DNA from: Panulirus ornatus
Lineage: Eukaryota; Arthropoda; Malacostraca; Decapoda; Palinuridae
Direction: 5' to 3'
Assembly: GCF_036320965.1 (NCBI RefSeq)
Contig: NC_092239.1
Location: forward strand, 2,876,820-2,940,819
DNA length: 64,000 nucleotides
The position numbers and the translations under genes are program-made. A model generated the notes under the pieces. It saw only the letters and a list, made by a program, of their open reading frames with translations, had not been told where the DNA came from and did no database searches. This document shows positions 45,181 through 57,254 of this stretch, piece by piece. Within the stretch, counting starts at the first letter, position 1, and each line of letters opens with the position of its first letter.

Positions 45181-47379
45181 ATAGATGTATAGTAGTACAA
45201 TAATATACACTGTTACATTTTCACAATTTTGAAGTAACTATAGGAGGCATTTCTTGGTAAAACATCATCGTGGTTCAGTGAGATACCTACCAGTGTAAGG
45301 TATCTATAATTCATCCCATAACCTGATAGAAGAAAAATGGGCTACACTGAAAGTCAAGATTTACTTGGAATGTAGGTAAGAGGAAGTAAGGAATGGGAAG
45401 AGATACACAAATTATAAAATCATTGATTACTGCTGATCAGGTGACTGAGTTTACTAGTCAGCTGCACAGGAGAGAACTATTGACAACCAAAATTTTTACT
45501 CTTGTTTTATCATGTGTAACAGGTTATATTTGCAGCACTCCTAGAGGACAAAGTTAAATAGTGGGTTTGAGAGTCATACCATAACTTGGCATTTTGAATT
45601 AAGATTGAAGCATAGATGAGAGTTGGGTTGGCTATGATACAAAAACAGGTGTTTCAGTAACTTGATGCAGAAGAAATAATAGAAATGAGGGATAAGCAAA
45701 GTAGAAATGCAACAAAATGTAAGGACCAAATACAATAAAGCATCCAGATAAGAGAGGTGCAGTTGTATTAAAGTTGCATATTAAGTCCATCCTTACATTT
45801 TTTTATTACATTCTTCAATTGTACTGTTGTAGGTTTACACACTGTAGCTTATCATAGCACACATTGCAAAACTTACCTCATCCTTAACATTTGACTTTAC
45901 TTTTTTTGCACTGAATTTTCAGGAATGAAATATTTTTGACTTTAGACATAAAGGGCACCATGCCATTGATATTTTGTGGCTTATAGAACATGATTGTTAC
46001 AGTGGATAGATATTTTGTGGATCACATTAGCTGATTATACATCTTTATTGTGTTTCACTTTATTCTCTAAGTTTGATGTAATTTTGATTTAGTTAGTAAA
46101 GCTATATACAGTCTGTATCACTGACTTAGCAATTTGATTTCTTGTTAACTTAAATGAATATTACCAAGTCCTTAGTATCAACTTTGATAATATGTTTCAG
46201 AATTGTTGTCACTAGTGTACAATACTTGAGTATTACAGTTTTATGTTTGTTAGAAACTCTCATGTAAGATCAGTAATGATTACAGACTAAAAGTGAAACA
46301 ACTTTATGATGATTTTTAGCATTCCTTCCCAAGAAACCAAAGATATCCCAACATTGTTTTTTTTTTTTTTATACATTATTGTGTGTTTTTCTCTTGCTTT
46401 AGATATCTTAGAAGTTTGCATATGTGTTGCTTAGTAAATGTGTATTGATACATTAATTTTTCATGGCACACTATATATCAGACAAAATATCCATAAGACT
46501 TAGGAAGATGGACACTCAGTCTTGTAGAGTTTGCATGTATATGTCAAGCAGCACATATACAGCAGATAAAGTTTTGTGTATATTGTATTCTGTAGGATAG
46601 TAAATTCTGCTGAATTAGTGTGGTTGTAGTCAAACTTTTTTCAGATTAGAGCACATTAATGCTGGTTTGTTCACAGTAGACAAACAATGTGATAAACACA
46701 CCAGGAAAGCATGGCATAATTAATATTGGGCTCAGACATCTGGAAACTACAGCATGAATAATAGGGCACAAATTGATATATTCTATTCAACCTTTGAAGG
46801 AAAATTCTCATGATTATTAAAAATCAGCATCTCCATTTATGTTGTATCTTTGTTTATGTGAATACAATTGGTGTAGATGTGATGTGCTTATACTGTAGAA
46901 CAGTAGAAACGAATGTTAAACAATTTAGAGAATAATCTAATGTTATGGAATATTGTGTGAGTTGAAAGAACAGAAAATATGATGTGTTCTTTCTGTTAGC
47001 AAAATTAATGTTTATATCATTTACTATGCATTTCATTGAGGTAGTGCAGTCATTTACACCTGCTTGTCATACTGTCATTTAAGGTAGCCTCTAAAGTGTA
47101 TAAATGTATTGTATGTTTAGTGATTTGAACTAATAATATAACCTATTCACAGTTGACAATTGTATTATTTCGGTGTATGGAGTGGGACATTGGTCTTTTA
47201 GAATAAACTTTGAAACATCATCTGCCTCACGTTCTACATGACTATGTCATTGTGTAAGTTAATTGTAAAAGGTTTTCAACGACACACCTTTTAATTTACT
47301 TCTTTGCACTAACTCTCACATCTTCATTCTTCATCTCTATTATGCAAATTACCCATCTCCTTTGCTTTTCTTTGTAAAT

Positions 47380-47890
47380 CTGTCCTGACCAACATACACT
47401 TGGGTTTCATAGTTGTACTTCAGGACTAGGACAAGTACTCCTTCATGCAAACTTTTTCCACATACTGTGCTTTATTTTTTTTTTTCACCAAAGCTTTCAA
47501 TGCACCCTCTATTTTTCTCTCAGCATGACTCCTTTCAACTTAATGTTCCCACTTCCGTCCATACTAAACTTTACTCCCAAATATTTAAACTCCTATGGAA
47601 TGTTCAGTTCCTCACCATGAAATATGATTTTACAGTCTAACCTCCCTTCCTCTTTAAAACAAATACATTTGTTACCATTCACTTTTAGCTTCCTCCTCAT
47701 ACAAACATGTCAAGCTGGTTCACCATTCTGTCCAACTTTACCTCAGATTTAGCTAACCGCACAACTCATCAGCATACAACTACTTCAGCATTTTTTTTTT
47801 TCATATTGTCAAGCCTCAAAACCTCTACTTCGTTCTTACACAATGCCATTTCCATAAAAACAATGAATAAACTTGATTGCATCCGAGAGT
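47380..47890 (-). mobile_element. Old LINE RT remnant related to copies 1-3
   Basis: The reverse strand, with shifts, reads MRRKLKVNGNKC and YLGVKFSMDGSGNIKLKGVM. These correspond to the GRRKLRVNVNKSKV and RYLGVDLSADG regions of copy 1. A segment near 47765 resembles the FADD region but is damaged. Confidence 0.65.
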
Positions 47891-48922
47891 GTTGATGCAC
47901 TCCCACATTTATTTCAGACTCTTCACTCATATCGAATGTGTATTATTTTGAACTTATTTCAAGTTATGACCAAGGTTTATGAAGGTATGAAGGTTAGAGT
48001 ATGAATTCTAAGGGACGCACGGCACCTCAGTGACTTTCACTGATACACTGGCGACACAAGTGCGGTATCAATAGATTGGATGTAGTCAGTAACCCGGGGA
48101 CAAAAACAGGCTGTGATGTCTTCAGAGAAGCAAGAAAAAATGTAATCTTTTAGAATAAAAAGACTGTCCAAATAAGTCTACAGAAGTAGATAGATGACCC
48201 CTGCCAAAAACGGATGGAAATAAATTGTTTAACTCAAAGCTCGAGAGTGATCATTAGGTATTATAGAGTGGCCTTTGCCTGACTTAAAGGTTAGGTCAAA
48301 TGCATGGCCATCATACTTAGGAGTCGTTACGACGTGATAAATAAGTAATTCACGTGAACCTTCATTGACGCTGTGCTTGCAGCTCGAAAGGCAGTTACAG
48401 CTTGCATGACCTGGCATGCAGTTGTGACCTCACTGAAGGGCACTATGAATTATACGGGGATCTACTTGAACCATACAATAGAAACACAGCAGTAAATAGA
48501 TATATGTTACTTTTTGTTACCCTCGTCATTATTCTTATATGACTTATTAGCCTATATTTCGAATGTCCTATAAATGCGATAAAACAAAAGTTGCGGCTGA
48601 GACTAGAGGACGGTAAAATTGCAGAATTGCATCCTGGTTTTGGCATCAGTTAGGTAAAGCAAGATTTTACAGACACTCGTTTTATATGAACAGACTACAT
48701 GTGTTTGGTCCTTATAATCAGGAGTCTGTATATCACCGTTACAACAACTACCTTTAAAACGACATGTTTTGTAATGTATTAGATGTGATTTAACACGATA
48801 TTGCAATGCCACTTTCCAACAAATCCATTCTCTTTATATAATGGCACAGTCTGCTCTTCTACAAGCTCTGTACGTGGTATACGGACAACATTGTACTTGG
48901 TAATCTGGCTTCTCCCATCATC

Positions 48923-48947
48923 GTTGCTACAGCAACCTCTGACGTCA
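48923..48947 (+). promoter_or_regulatory. X-box plus CRE cluster
   Basis: GTTGCTACAGCAAC (48923-48936) is an X-box. Three bases later comes TGACGTCA (48940-48947), a perfect CRE. A TATA box, TATAAAAG, follows at 49037-49044. The order resembles a core promoter on the + strand; the transcript it would drive is not recognised. Confidence 0.45.
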
Positions 48948-50712
48948 TGGCAGTTCATAGGCTGATAACGAGATGTGTGGGATGGTGCATAATATGTATT
49001 GCATGGACAGTTTATCAATTGGCACAGTATACCACATATAAAAGAAGGTGTTCATTATTTATGCCACGAAGAAAATATTGCTGCAAGATGTTCGAGGGAT
49101 CGAAGAGAACCGTTCTGCCAGGCATACGATGATATTCGGCAGAATATTTCCATCGGTCAATAACCACACAAAGAACCTTAAAGGCAGGAATTTCTAATTA
49201 GACATTATGTAAGTCCGTAAGTGTGATATTGCTTGCATGAGGATTATAGAAACATGTATGGATATTCGCCGGTAGGACAAACTGTCAGCTTCCAGTTAAG
49301 GGAGATGGGATAAATGAATGCCGCGTCCATATGCGCAGCCGCTCAAATATCAAAGATTTGATGCCAGTTGTCCCTGGCCAAACAGTGTGAGAGTTCTCGG
49401 TGCCATGAGATAATTGTCATACTCCATCGCCCTTTTACCCTGGACAAAATACAGTGAGTGTTGTTCTATAAACTAGTTTCTGCAAAACAAGGTAGCCAGA
49501 GCCAACTGTTGGTCGTTGTCTACGGGACAGGGTCTCTACAACTCCTGTCGTCTAGGCTGAAATAAATTTCCCAACATTCAGGCGAAGTGAACCATCCGTG
49601 AAATCTCATTATGTCAGGCAAACAAGGCGTTAGCAGTCTCCCTTACCTGTTGCCTCTAATGTGCTGCTCTCCAGTGACAGTCAGTGACATGTAAACAGAT
49701 GGCAGTGCTTTGTGCTGATGGCGGTGTGGTTCGTCCTTCATGGCTCGCTGTCAGGTTTTTGTATCGTTACTTTCATTGGATTTGACTGAACTGAGTGAGC
49801 CACTTTTCAAATGTTATGTGCTTTTTATGTTGATTAATCGACTCCATGTGGCGAATCTCCTTTAAATGTGAGCATACTGGTTAACAACATCCAAATCCAA
49901 ATGAGCCCGTGAGGACGTTGGCGAGGAACGGCTCTTATGAGCGAGAGGATAACCCAAAGTAAGAGAACATAATTTGAAACTGAGTCCGAAAATGATCTAC
50001 AGCAGTTTTGAAGACATGGAACCAACCAGGCGTAGTAAAAAGTACAGTTCGAGATCCAGAGAATTCAGAAATCTATATCATAGTAATGCATGGTAAAGAG
50101 GTACGGCCCCACCACCCATTATGTGCAACTGGGTAATACTTTAGATCAGATGCTTGTTACGTGTCCTTCATGATGTGCTAAACTTACCAAAAAGTGGAAT
50201 TGGCGGCATGAATACTGTAAATACTGTGCTCGCTAAAGCACAATTTTTACTATATGTATATTTCAACAGATGTTTATCTATAAAAGAACGAACACAAAAG
50301 TTTTCATTTCTATGGATACTCTGACGTGTAAAGGGAAATTCGTTAACCATACATATTTATAATATTTATAGTATGTTTGTGAATCCTATATCTGCCTAGA
50401 GCATAGATGTGTTCAGTCTGTAAACAAGTCAATATTCATCATCTCAGCAAGAAGCCGATCTAATGTTTAGGAGAATATTTATGAATTATATGTTCAGATA
50501 ACAACTCAGACACATAATAGTGTGGCAGCGGCTTCTTGCTTCTTTCTCACACCAATAATTAAAAGGATTTTAATCAAGGTGAGATTCAGAGGTTGCATAC
50601 TGGAAAATAGTATGTGTTTATACATAACGTTGCAAAGGCCTCTCGGGAAATACTTTTGGTATGGTGTTAGTAGTATAATAATCTCGTCAAAATAGTTTCA
50701 AGTACTATAACC

Positions 50713-50785
50713 TAGCCTTTTGACCAGATTAAATAGGTCAAAAGCCAGGTCATCCCACTCAAGGGTTGTACCGTCTTGATGGAGT
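50713..50785. repeat. Minimal member of the 21-bp fold-back family
   Basis: 'gccttttgacc' and 'ggtcaaaagcc' form a short inverted pair. This is followed by 'aggtcatcccactcaagggt' and one unit, 'ttgtaccgtcttgat'. Order and sequence match the loop-proximal core at 1455-1495. Confidence 0.6.
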
Positions 50786-51212
50786 TAGAGTTAGCAAAAG
50801 TACTTCATATGTGCTAAGGAGGGCACTATGCATGTTCGTATGTCATGTATGTGGCTCAGTATGTATGTGTGAGGTTATTGTTGTATGTACAGGACTTGCG
50901 CTAGTTTATGTGTGTTTATTTGTGTTTACGCATGGGTCTCCTAACTCCTACCGTCGCTTGTGTTACAGAGATGAATGAATTTCCCGAAGGTATTCACATA
51001 TAATTCCTCTTCGCATCGCATGATCTTCAAGGTTTAGGTCAAAGATCATATCGTGGTGCTCAAAGGGTTAGAGACCAGTTGGAGACCAGCCAATTGGCGA
51101 TCACCGTTTCTCTTTAATGCTTAATTGCCCTAGAAGTAAGCATCAACAGAGGGAGTTTTTTTTTTTTTGTAGTTTATACGAATTGCTATAATATACGAAG
51201 AGAGGGACTCAT

Positions 51213-51425
51213 CATGGGGGCTGGAGTTGGACCAGGATGGACCATTAGGGGTTGAAGTAGCCCAGGATGGACCAAAGAGTCGTTTGGCTTGGACTGGTGG
51301 ACTACCAAAGGCAGGGGTTTGAACGGGACGGATCAGTGGGGTCTGGGATGTACCAGAATGTACCACCAGGAGCTGGGGTTGGACCAGGATGGACCATGGG
51401 GAAGGGATTTGGACCGTGATGGACA
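51213..51425 (+). repeat. Degenerate minisatellite around 'ggaccaggatggacca'
   Basis: The phrase 'tggaccaggatggacca' and variants recur about six times with uneven spacing, mixed with 'ggggttg' blocks. No clean period. Confidence 0.6.
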
Positions 51426-51577
51426 ACCGATGGATTTTCCATATGTATCTGTCAGACTTATACTTGCTTGCCTTTCTGAGACTTCTCCAAGGAACATTTT
51501 CTGTTGTTTCTAGAAGTGATATTATGTATTCCCGGCAGTTAAGAGATAAGTAAATAGAAATACAATCACACACACAC

Positions 51578-51578
<1 letters not shown>

Positions 51579-51650
<72 letters not shown>
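51579..51650. repeat. (TA)n microsatellite
   Basis: About 36 TA units, preceded by a short (CA)n. Confidence 0.95.
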
Positions 51651-51652
<2 letters not shown>

Positions 51653-52575
51653 GTATATGCATAAAATAAGAGTTCCTATGGCAACGTGCAATCGTAAGTC
51701 GCTTCCATGAGGCCATGTCATCGTCGGAGGATGTGAAGTGTATCTATCATTCAGCGTCGTCGAGGTCGTCTAGCCTCCCAAGATGAGATCTTGGGGTTGC
51801 ATAATTAACTATGTATGGAAGAGGAACAGGTAAAGTCAAGTTGACAAATCATTAGCGAATTCTTTTATTAATATGTTGTATGTGTGATTGCCATTGTATG
51901 ACTGAGTGTGATCTTAAGAGCCTTCGCACAGTTTTATACGTGCCAGTATGTTTCTGGGTATGAGTGGAAGTCCGTCTTTGGGTCAGTGAACTGTCTGGCG
52001 GGCCAGCCGTTGGAAACGCGCAACTTGGCGAGCCACAGTTGGTTGATTATTTGGGCTTTAGGGCAAAACCTTAAGGCTGTCATCGCCAAATTATAAACCT
52101 CCAAGTTCTCAAGATAGTTATAAGACCATACACACGTAGTATATATGGCCTCGGCACTAGACGTGGGTACGTTTGTTGACAGTGGAGCTGCGCTTGGCGC
52201 TGGTATATCATCTTGCACTTAACGAATAACCCGTCATTATCATTTATGTTAACTGCATTTTTACGGCAAATTCTTACATATTTACTCTAGAGTATCAGGA
52301 AACGGCAGGGAACTGCATAAAAATGTGACCCTTTCAGGGAAAGATGATAATGTAACATTTCGCGATTAAAGGCAAGTTAGAAAATATTGCAAGTACATCT
52401 TGTCGTTGCTTAAGAAATTTAGAATTCATGTTATATATGTATGCAGTCCGGACCCCAGACATATCTGTAAACAGCTTTTACTTATTAGCTGGATTAGAAG
52501 CGTTCAAGATATCACTAGAGGGATTAATGGTCATATTTTGACAGACTAATTCCAAGAAAAGCTTCTGTAGGCGGG

Positions 52576-52691
<116 letters not shown>

Positions 52692-52858
52692 TGTGAGATA
52701 CCAAACTGCTGGGTAGATGCAAGGAGCCCTCTCGTTGTTTCGACATTTGGGTGGTCTTATTATATAAACCTATCTTCCAAGACTCGTACCGTGTTATCCA
52801 GTGTGCCATTACCCCTACCTTCGTCCTCCTATCCCTCCAATCAAGGCTATGTTGTTAA

Positions 52859-52859
<1 letters not shown>

Positions 52860-52922
<63 letters not shown>
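52860..52922. repeat. (TA)n microsatellite
   Basis: About 31 TA units, ending at the mariner-like terminus. Confidence 0.95.
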
Positions 52923-52926
<4 letters not shown>

Positions 52927-52954
52927 GGTGTCCCAAAAAATGTACTCACTTTTG
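52922..52954 (+). mobile_element. Mariner-like terminal fragment
   Basis: The string 'tacagggtgtcccaaaaaat' directly follows a (TA)n tract. It resembles the terminal repeat, next to the TA target, of mariner/IS630-like DNA transposons. Only about 30 bases remain before LINE copy 3 begins; no partner end was seen nearby. Confidence 0.35.
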
Positions 52955-53709
52955 TTTGAGGACAATATGTTGTGTGAGGTGGTTTGATCGAGTAAGTAAT
53001 AATAGGGTAAGAGATGTGTGGCAATAAAAAGATTGTGGTTGAGAGAGCAGAAGAGGATGTATTGAAATGGTTTGGTCACATGGAGAGAATGAGTGAGAAA
53101 AGATTGACAAAGAGGATATATGTGTCAGAGGTGGAGGGGACGAGGAGAAGTGGGAGACCAAATTGGAGGTGGAAGGATGGAGTGAAAAAGATTTTGAGCG
53201 ATCGGGGCCTGAATATTCAGGAGGGTGAAAGGCGTGCAAGGAATAGAGTGAATTGGAACGATGTGGTATACCGGGTCGACGTGCTGTCAGTGGATTGAAC
53301 CAGGGCATGTGAAGCGTCTGGGGTAAACCATGGAAAGTTTTGTGGGGCCTGGATGTAGAAAGGGAGCTCTGGTTTCGGTACATTACACATGACAGCTAGA
53401 GACTGAGTGTGAACGTATGTGGCCTTTGTTGTCTTTTCCTAGCGCTACCTCGTGCGCGCGCGCGGGGGGAGGGGGTGCCATTTCATGTGTGGCGAGGTGG
53501 CGACGGAAATGGTTGATGGCAGCAAGTATATGTACATGTGTATATATTTATATGTCTGTGTATGTATATGTATGTATACGTTGAAATGTATAGGGATGTA
53601 TATATACGTGTGTGGGCGTTTATGTATGTACATGTGTATGTGGGTGGGTTGGGCCATTCTTTCGTTTGTTTCCTTGCGCTACCTCGCTAACGTGGGAGAC
53701 AACGACTGA

Positions 53710-53715
<6 letters not shown>
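52955..53715 (+). mobile_element. LINE copy 3, C-terminal fragment with long 3'UTR
   Basis: It starts abruptly at 'tttgaggacaat' (equivalent to about 27030 of copy 1), codes for the WFGHMERM ... RNRVNW region with one frame break near 53010, and then has a 3'UTR about 300 bases longer than copies 1 and 2. Two tail-like blocks are present, near 53443 and 53680. The A-tail is replaced by a (TA)n tract. More diverged than copies 1 and 2. Confidence 0.8.

Positions 53716-53790
<75 letters not shown>
53713..53790. repeat. (TA)n microsatellite
   Basis: About 38 TA units joining the tail of LINE copy 3 to SINE copy A. Confidence 0.95.
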
Positions 53791-53794
<4 letters not shown>

Positions 53795-53966
53795 CGCCAG
53801 AGTCAGGTAACCATTTTATTGACCAACCGCTAAGGGTGGATGAACAGCTGGGTTGACTGTGGACAGACTATCAAAACCAGGATTCGAACCTTTGCGCTCG
53901 ACAATGGGACGGCCCATGAATGCGTCACGGGTCAGGAACGCTAACCGCCATACACCATGGACGTTT
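53790..53966 (-). mobile_element. tRNA-derived SINE, copy A
   Basis: On the - strand there is an A-box-like TGGCGGTTAGCG (complement of 53939-53950) and a perfect B box GGTTCGAATCC (complement of 53880-53890), followed by the family body 'ccacagtcaacccagctgtt'. It abuts the (TA)n tract at 53713-53790. A second, clearly homologous copy lies at 61327-61475. Confidence 0.8.
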
Positions 53967-54284
53967 ATGAATTAACCATTTAGTTTTACTGTGAGTCTGT
54001 TTATCCGTCTTTCTTTGATGCCTATAACTCGTTTATTGTCCAGGCGCGTTATAACAGCGGGGAAGGTGGGGGGGGGGGGGGGGAGGCTTTGTTTCTCCCT
54101 AGCGACAAACATTTGCGAGAAGTGTGTGATGTTTGTGTGTGTGTATAACCTCCATCCAGTCCATGTTCCCATCTCGTTTTTTTCTTTCTGTTTTTGCATC
54201 TGTCTCTCCAGCTCTTCTTTCAGTGGCTGTTTATTCTGTCTTGGCTATTAAGATACGTGCCAGCTGTCCGGCTCGTGTTTTTGT

Positions 54285-54432
54285 ATGCCAGCTGACTGGT
54301 TGTTGGTGGTGTTGTATGCCAGCTGACTGGCTGGTGGTGGTGTTGTGTGCCAGCTGAGTGGCTGGTTCTGTTCCAGCCTACTGGCTGGTTCTGTGCCAGC
54401 CGACTGGCTGGTTCTGTGCCAGCCTACTGGGG
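54285..54432 (+). repeat. Minisatellite around 'gccagctgactggctgg'
   Basis: Two units of 31 bases ('tgccagctgactggttgttg...') are followed by about three units of 24 bases ('ccagcctactggctggttct'). The frame is open on the + strand only because of the repeat. Confidence 0.85.
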
Positions 54433-54471
54433 AGGGTCCCCTCTACATACTGGACACACTGTGGTTCCTCT

Positions 54472-54574
<103 letters not shown>

Positions 54575-55126
54575 AGCACAGGCCTGCTGTTTGTTGAGTG
54601 TCGCTGCGTCTGTTTGTTGATCTGTTTGGTGTGTTTGTTTGCGGAATTTACTGCCACGCGAGCGTATTTAGGGTGGGCCAGGCAGCACCATGGTGATGCA
54701 CAGAGGGCTGGGTGTATCATGATCAGCTGATGCGTGTGTGGGGGGTTGGGGGAGATAAGGCATTTTGTCAGGCCTTCATGAATCGTAACCCACACGACCG
54801 TAGGGATGTACCATTGATACTGATCAAGACTACAGTTATAACTCTCTCAGAACGACAGCCACACATGGACAGACGAGAATCGGAAAATCCCTCTGCACAC
54901 AGAGTTATGACCAGTTGTTGGGGTAGGATCTCTTGTTATGTACAGTACAAGAGGCTGGGGTCATTCGGTGTGTTGCGGGGTTCGTGTTGCAGGAGGAATT
55001 ATGTGTGCTAGGAGGGGCTCACGAGTGGTAACTGTGCGGAAAGAACCAAGTACACTTTACTTCTTGATGTTACAGAGAGTGAGATTTGTTCTCTTTAACC
55101 TACTGTTGACATTTTCTTTCCAGAAA

Positions 55127-55510
55127 ATGGCGATGTTTAGAATAATTCATTGTCATCTAGTGATCTCCATATTTTTCTTCGTACTTGTAGACAAAGGTGA
55201 GTACCCTTGCCTTGCCTCACGTTTCAGTAAGTTGAACATAACATCAACATTCCTTCCTGCATGACGCATGTACGTACTACATTTCAAATTCACCGAGATT
55301 AGAAATCCATAGAGAAATGCAATACTGGATCCTAAATTATACGTCACAGGCAATATACGAGGTGGGGTTGAGGTCCGACTACAGACAACTGTACGTAGCT
55401 TTGTTACCTACCACAGCTGCACCACTCGTGTGTGATGGGCTGTGTGACCTCACCTTATTAGCTGCTGGTGTGTGTGACCCTCTCCCCTGCCACATGACCC
55501 CGTCAGCTGC

Positions 55511-55552
<42 letters not shown>

Positions 55553-56714
55553 CCCTCTCCCCTGCCACATGACCCCCATCAGCTGCTAGTGTGCGTGACC
55601 CTCTCCCCTTGTCACCTGACCCCATTTGATCCCGTCCCTTCCTCCCGATGTCCGTTGTAAATTCACCTAGTAACCCCTTGGCTACAGGGCTGGGCGGCAT
55701 CAGCTGTTACGTCTGCTCGTCGACCAACGGCAGCGACATCAACTGCGAGGACCCGTATCACCCAGCCCTCTCTACCTTCGCTGAGGACTGCCAGGTGCCG
55801 AAAGAGGGTCACATCGGCCAGTTCCCCGCCAACTACTGCGTCAAGATCATCGGCACTTCAGGTGTGTCATACGCAATCCACATCTGATAGATTGCTTGAT
55901 ATATTTTCTCCATTTTACTTCTGTGGCACAGATTCCATAAATTTTGAATGCGTCAGTGTTGTTACTCTCGTCCGTGACGTAGACTTGAAGCACCAAGACG
56001 TGCGCATACACGTGTGTATAATAAACAGGTATGGAGTACCAGGTGTGAAGTCCCAGCAGATATGGATGACCGGTTGTGTAATTGTGATTCACACGTATGA
56101 AAGAATCAAATGTGGAATCTCAGACGTATCCTACTTTGAATCACCAAGTGTGTAGTGCCAGGTATGGATCCAGCAGATGTGGATTTCCAGGTGTGTATCA
56201 AGTATGGTCTAGCAGGTTTAGATTACCAGGTGTGTAGCATCGGGTATGGATCAGACAGGTCTGAATGACCAGGTATGGACTATCAGTGCCATGTGTGACC
56301 TACCACGCATGACCTACCAGATGTGACCCTTTATGTGACCTCTCAGGTAACACCCATCATATCTGATTTATTAAACTTGTCCCACGGGACGTGATCATTG
56401 TGTGACCCTCTAAATGTGACCTGCTGCTTGTGACCTCCCATATTTGACCCACCATATGTAACCTACCATGTGTGACCCTCTAGGCACGAATTAATAAGTG
56501 GCCTCTCCCCACAGCAGCGACGAAGGGCTCGTTGATGATTCGGACGTGTGTGCTGGAGAACATGGATTCCCAGTGTGGTGTGTTCAAGTTCGGTGGCGAC
56601 CATTTTACGGGTTGCATCCTCACCTGCAACTACGACGGGTGTAACCCGGCCCCCAGGGCTGCCACCTTCACCCTCCCGCCCGTCCTGGTTGCTCTCATTC
56701 ACCTCCTCCGCTGA
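55127..56714 (+). CDS. Ly6/uPAR-domain GPI-anchored protein (quiver/sleepless-like), 3 coding exons, 147 aa
   Basis: Seen: exons 55127-55196, 55688-55861 and 56515-56714 join in frame, both introns in phase 1 with GT-AG borders. Residues 1-23 form a hydrophobic signal peptide (core IISIFFFVLV-like). The mature part starts GLGGISCYVC and has ten cysteines (30, 33, 43, 58, 74, 93, 102, 115, 119, 124), closing with the Cys-Asn pair typical of Ly6 folds. NGS at 37-39 is a possible glycosylation site. The C-terminus (about 131-147) is hydrophobic, as expected for a GPI-anchor signal. Known: arthropod ten-cysteine Ly6 proteins of this shape (quiver/sleepless, boudin, crooked neck-like families) act at the cell surface, often modulating channels or septate junctions. 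Which subfamily this is cannot be told by eye. The coding exons are much more GC-rich than their surroundings. A 5'UTR intron is likely, since an acceptor AG sits at 55122-55123, three bases before ATG. Confidence 0.82.
55475..55625 (+). repeat. Duplicated 'gtgaccctctcccctgccac' block around (GT)n
   Basis: The block 'gtgaccctctcccctgccac' plus 'atgacccc...tcagctgct' occurs three times (third copy altered), with a (GT)n tract at 55511-55551 between the first and second. It lies in intron 1 of the Ly6 gene. Confidence 0.8.
56160..56480 (+). repeat. Degenerate 'gtgtgacctaccatgtgtgac' repeats in Ly6 intron 2
   Basis: Short phrases 'ccaggtgtgta', 'tgtgacctaccag' and 'gtgaccctctaaatgtgacc' recur many times with irregular spacing up to just before the last exon. 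Confidence 0.5.
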
Positions 56715-57164
56715 TCGCACCCACCCTAACGGCTCTCTCGAATCATCCATCTACTGTAAGGCTGATTATCCGCGTACTTCTACGATGATCAACATTCAGA
56801 TACTTCACATATCATCCTCCTATTGCTGCGCTCATCACCCATTCACGGATGCGTTTATCATCCACCTGCTGCGGTGTGTATAATCCAGTTACGGATGCGT
56901 TAATCATCTACCTAATTGTACCATAACGTTGGCAAAGTTTGGCGGATGTGAATGGAGGCAGACTTACCCTGCAAAGAAGAATAGACAAGAAACTGGTGAA
57001 GAAAATAATAGCAGAAGGATAACAAAAGAAATAGATGTGGCCAGATGAAGACTGGGAAAATAAGAAAGTGCCAAAGTTAAGAGTAGTTGGGTATGAATTT
57101 GTCGGGTACAAACAACTTATTTGATCAGACACTGCTGCTTTCTGTATATCTTCTCTCTATATAT

Positions 57165-57168
<4 letters not shown>

Positions 57169-57251
<83 letters not shown>
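57169..57251. repeat. (CT)n microsatellite
   Basis: About 40 uninterrupted CT units in the 3' flank of the Ly6 gene. Confidence 0.95.

Positions 57252-57254
<3 letters not shown>

Noticed and set aside
48947..49132. 61-codon frame after the X-box/CRE cluster
   Set aside because: The frame lies across the TATA box, so it would start upstream of transcription; no known domain.
53880..53950. tRNA gene
   Set aside because: A and B boxes are present but the cloverleaf arms do not pair and the same unit recurs at 61.4 kb, so it is a SINE.
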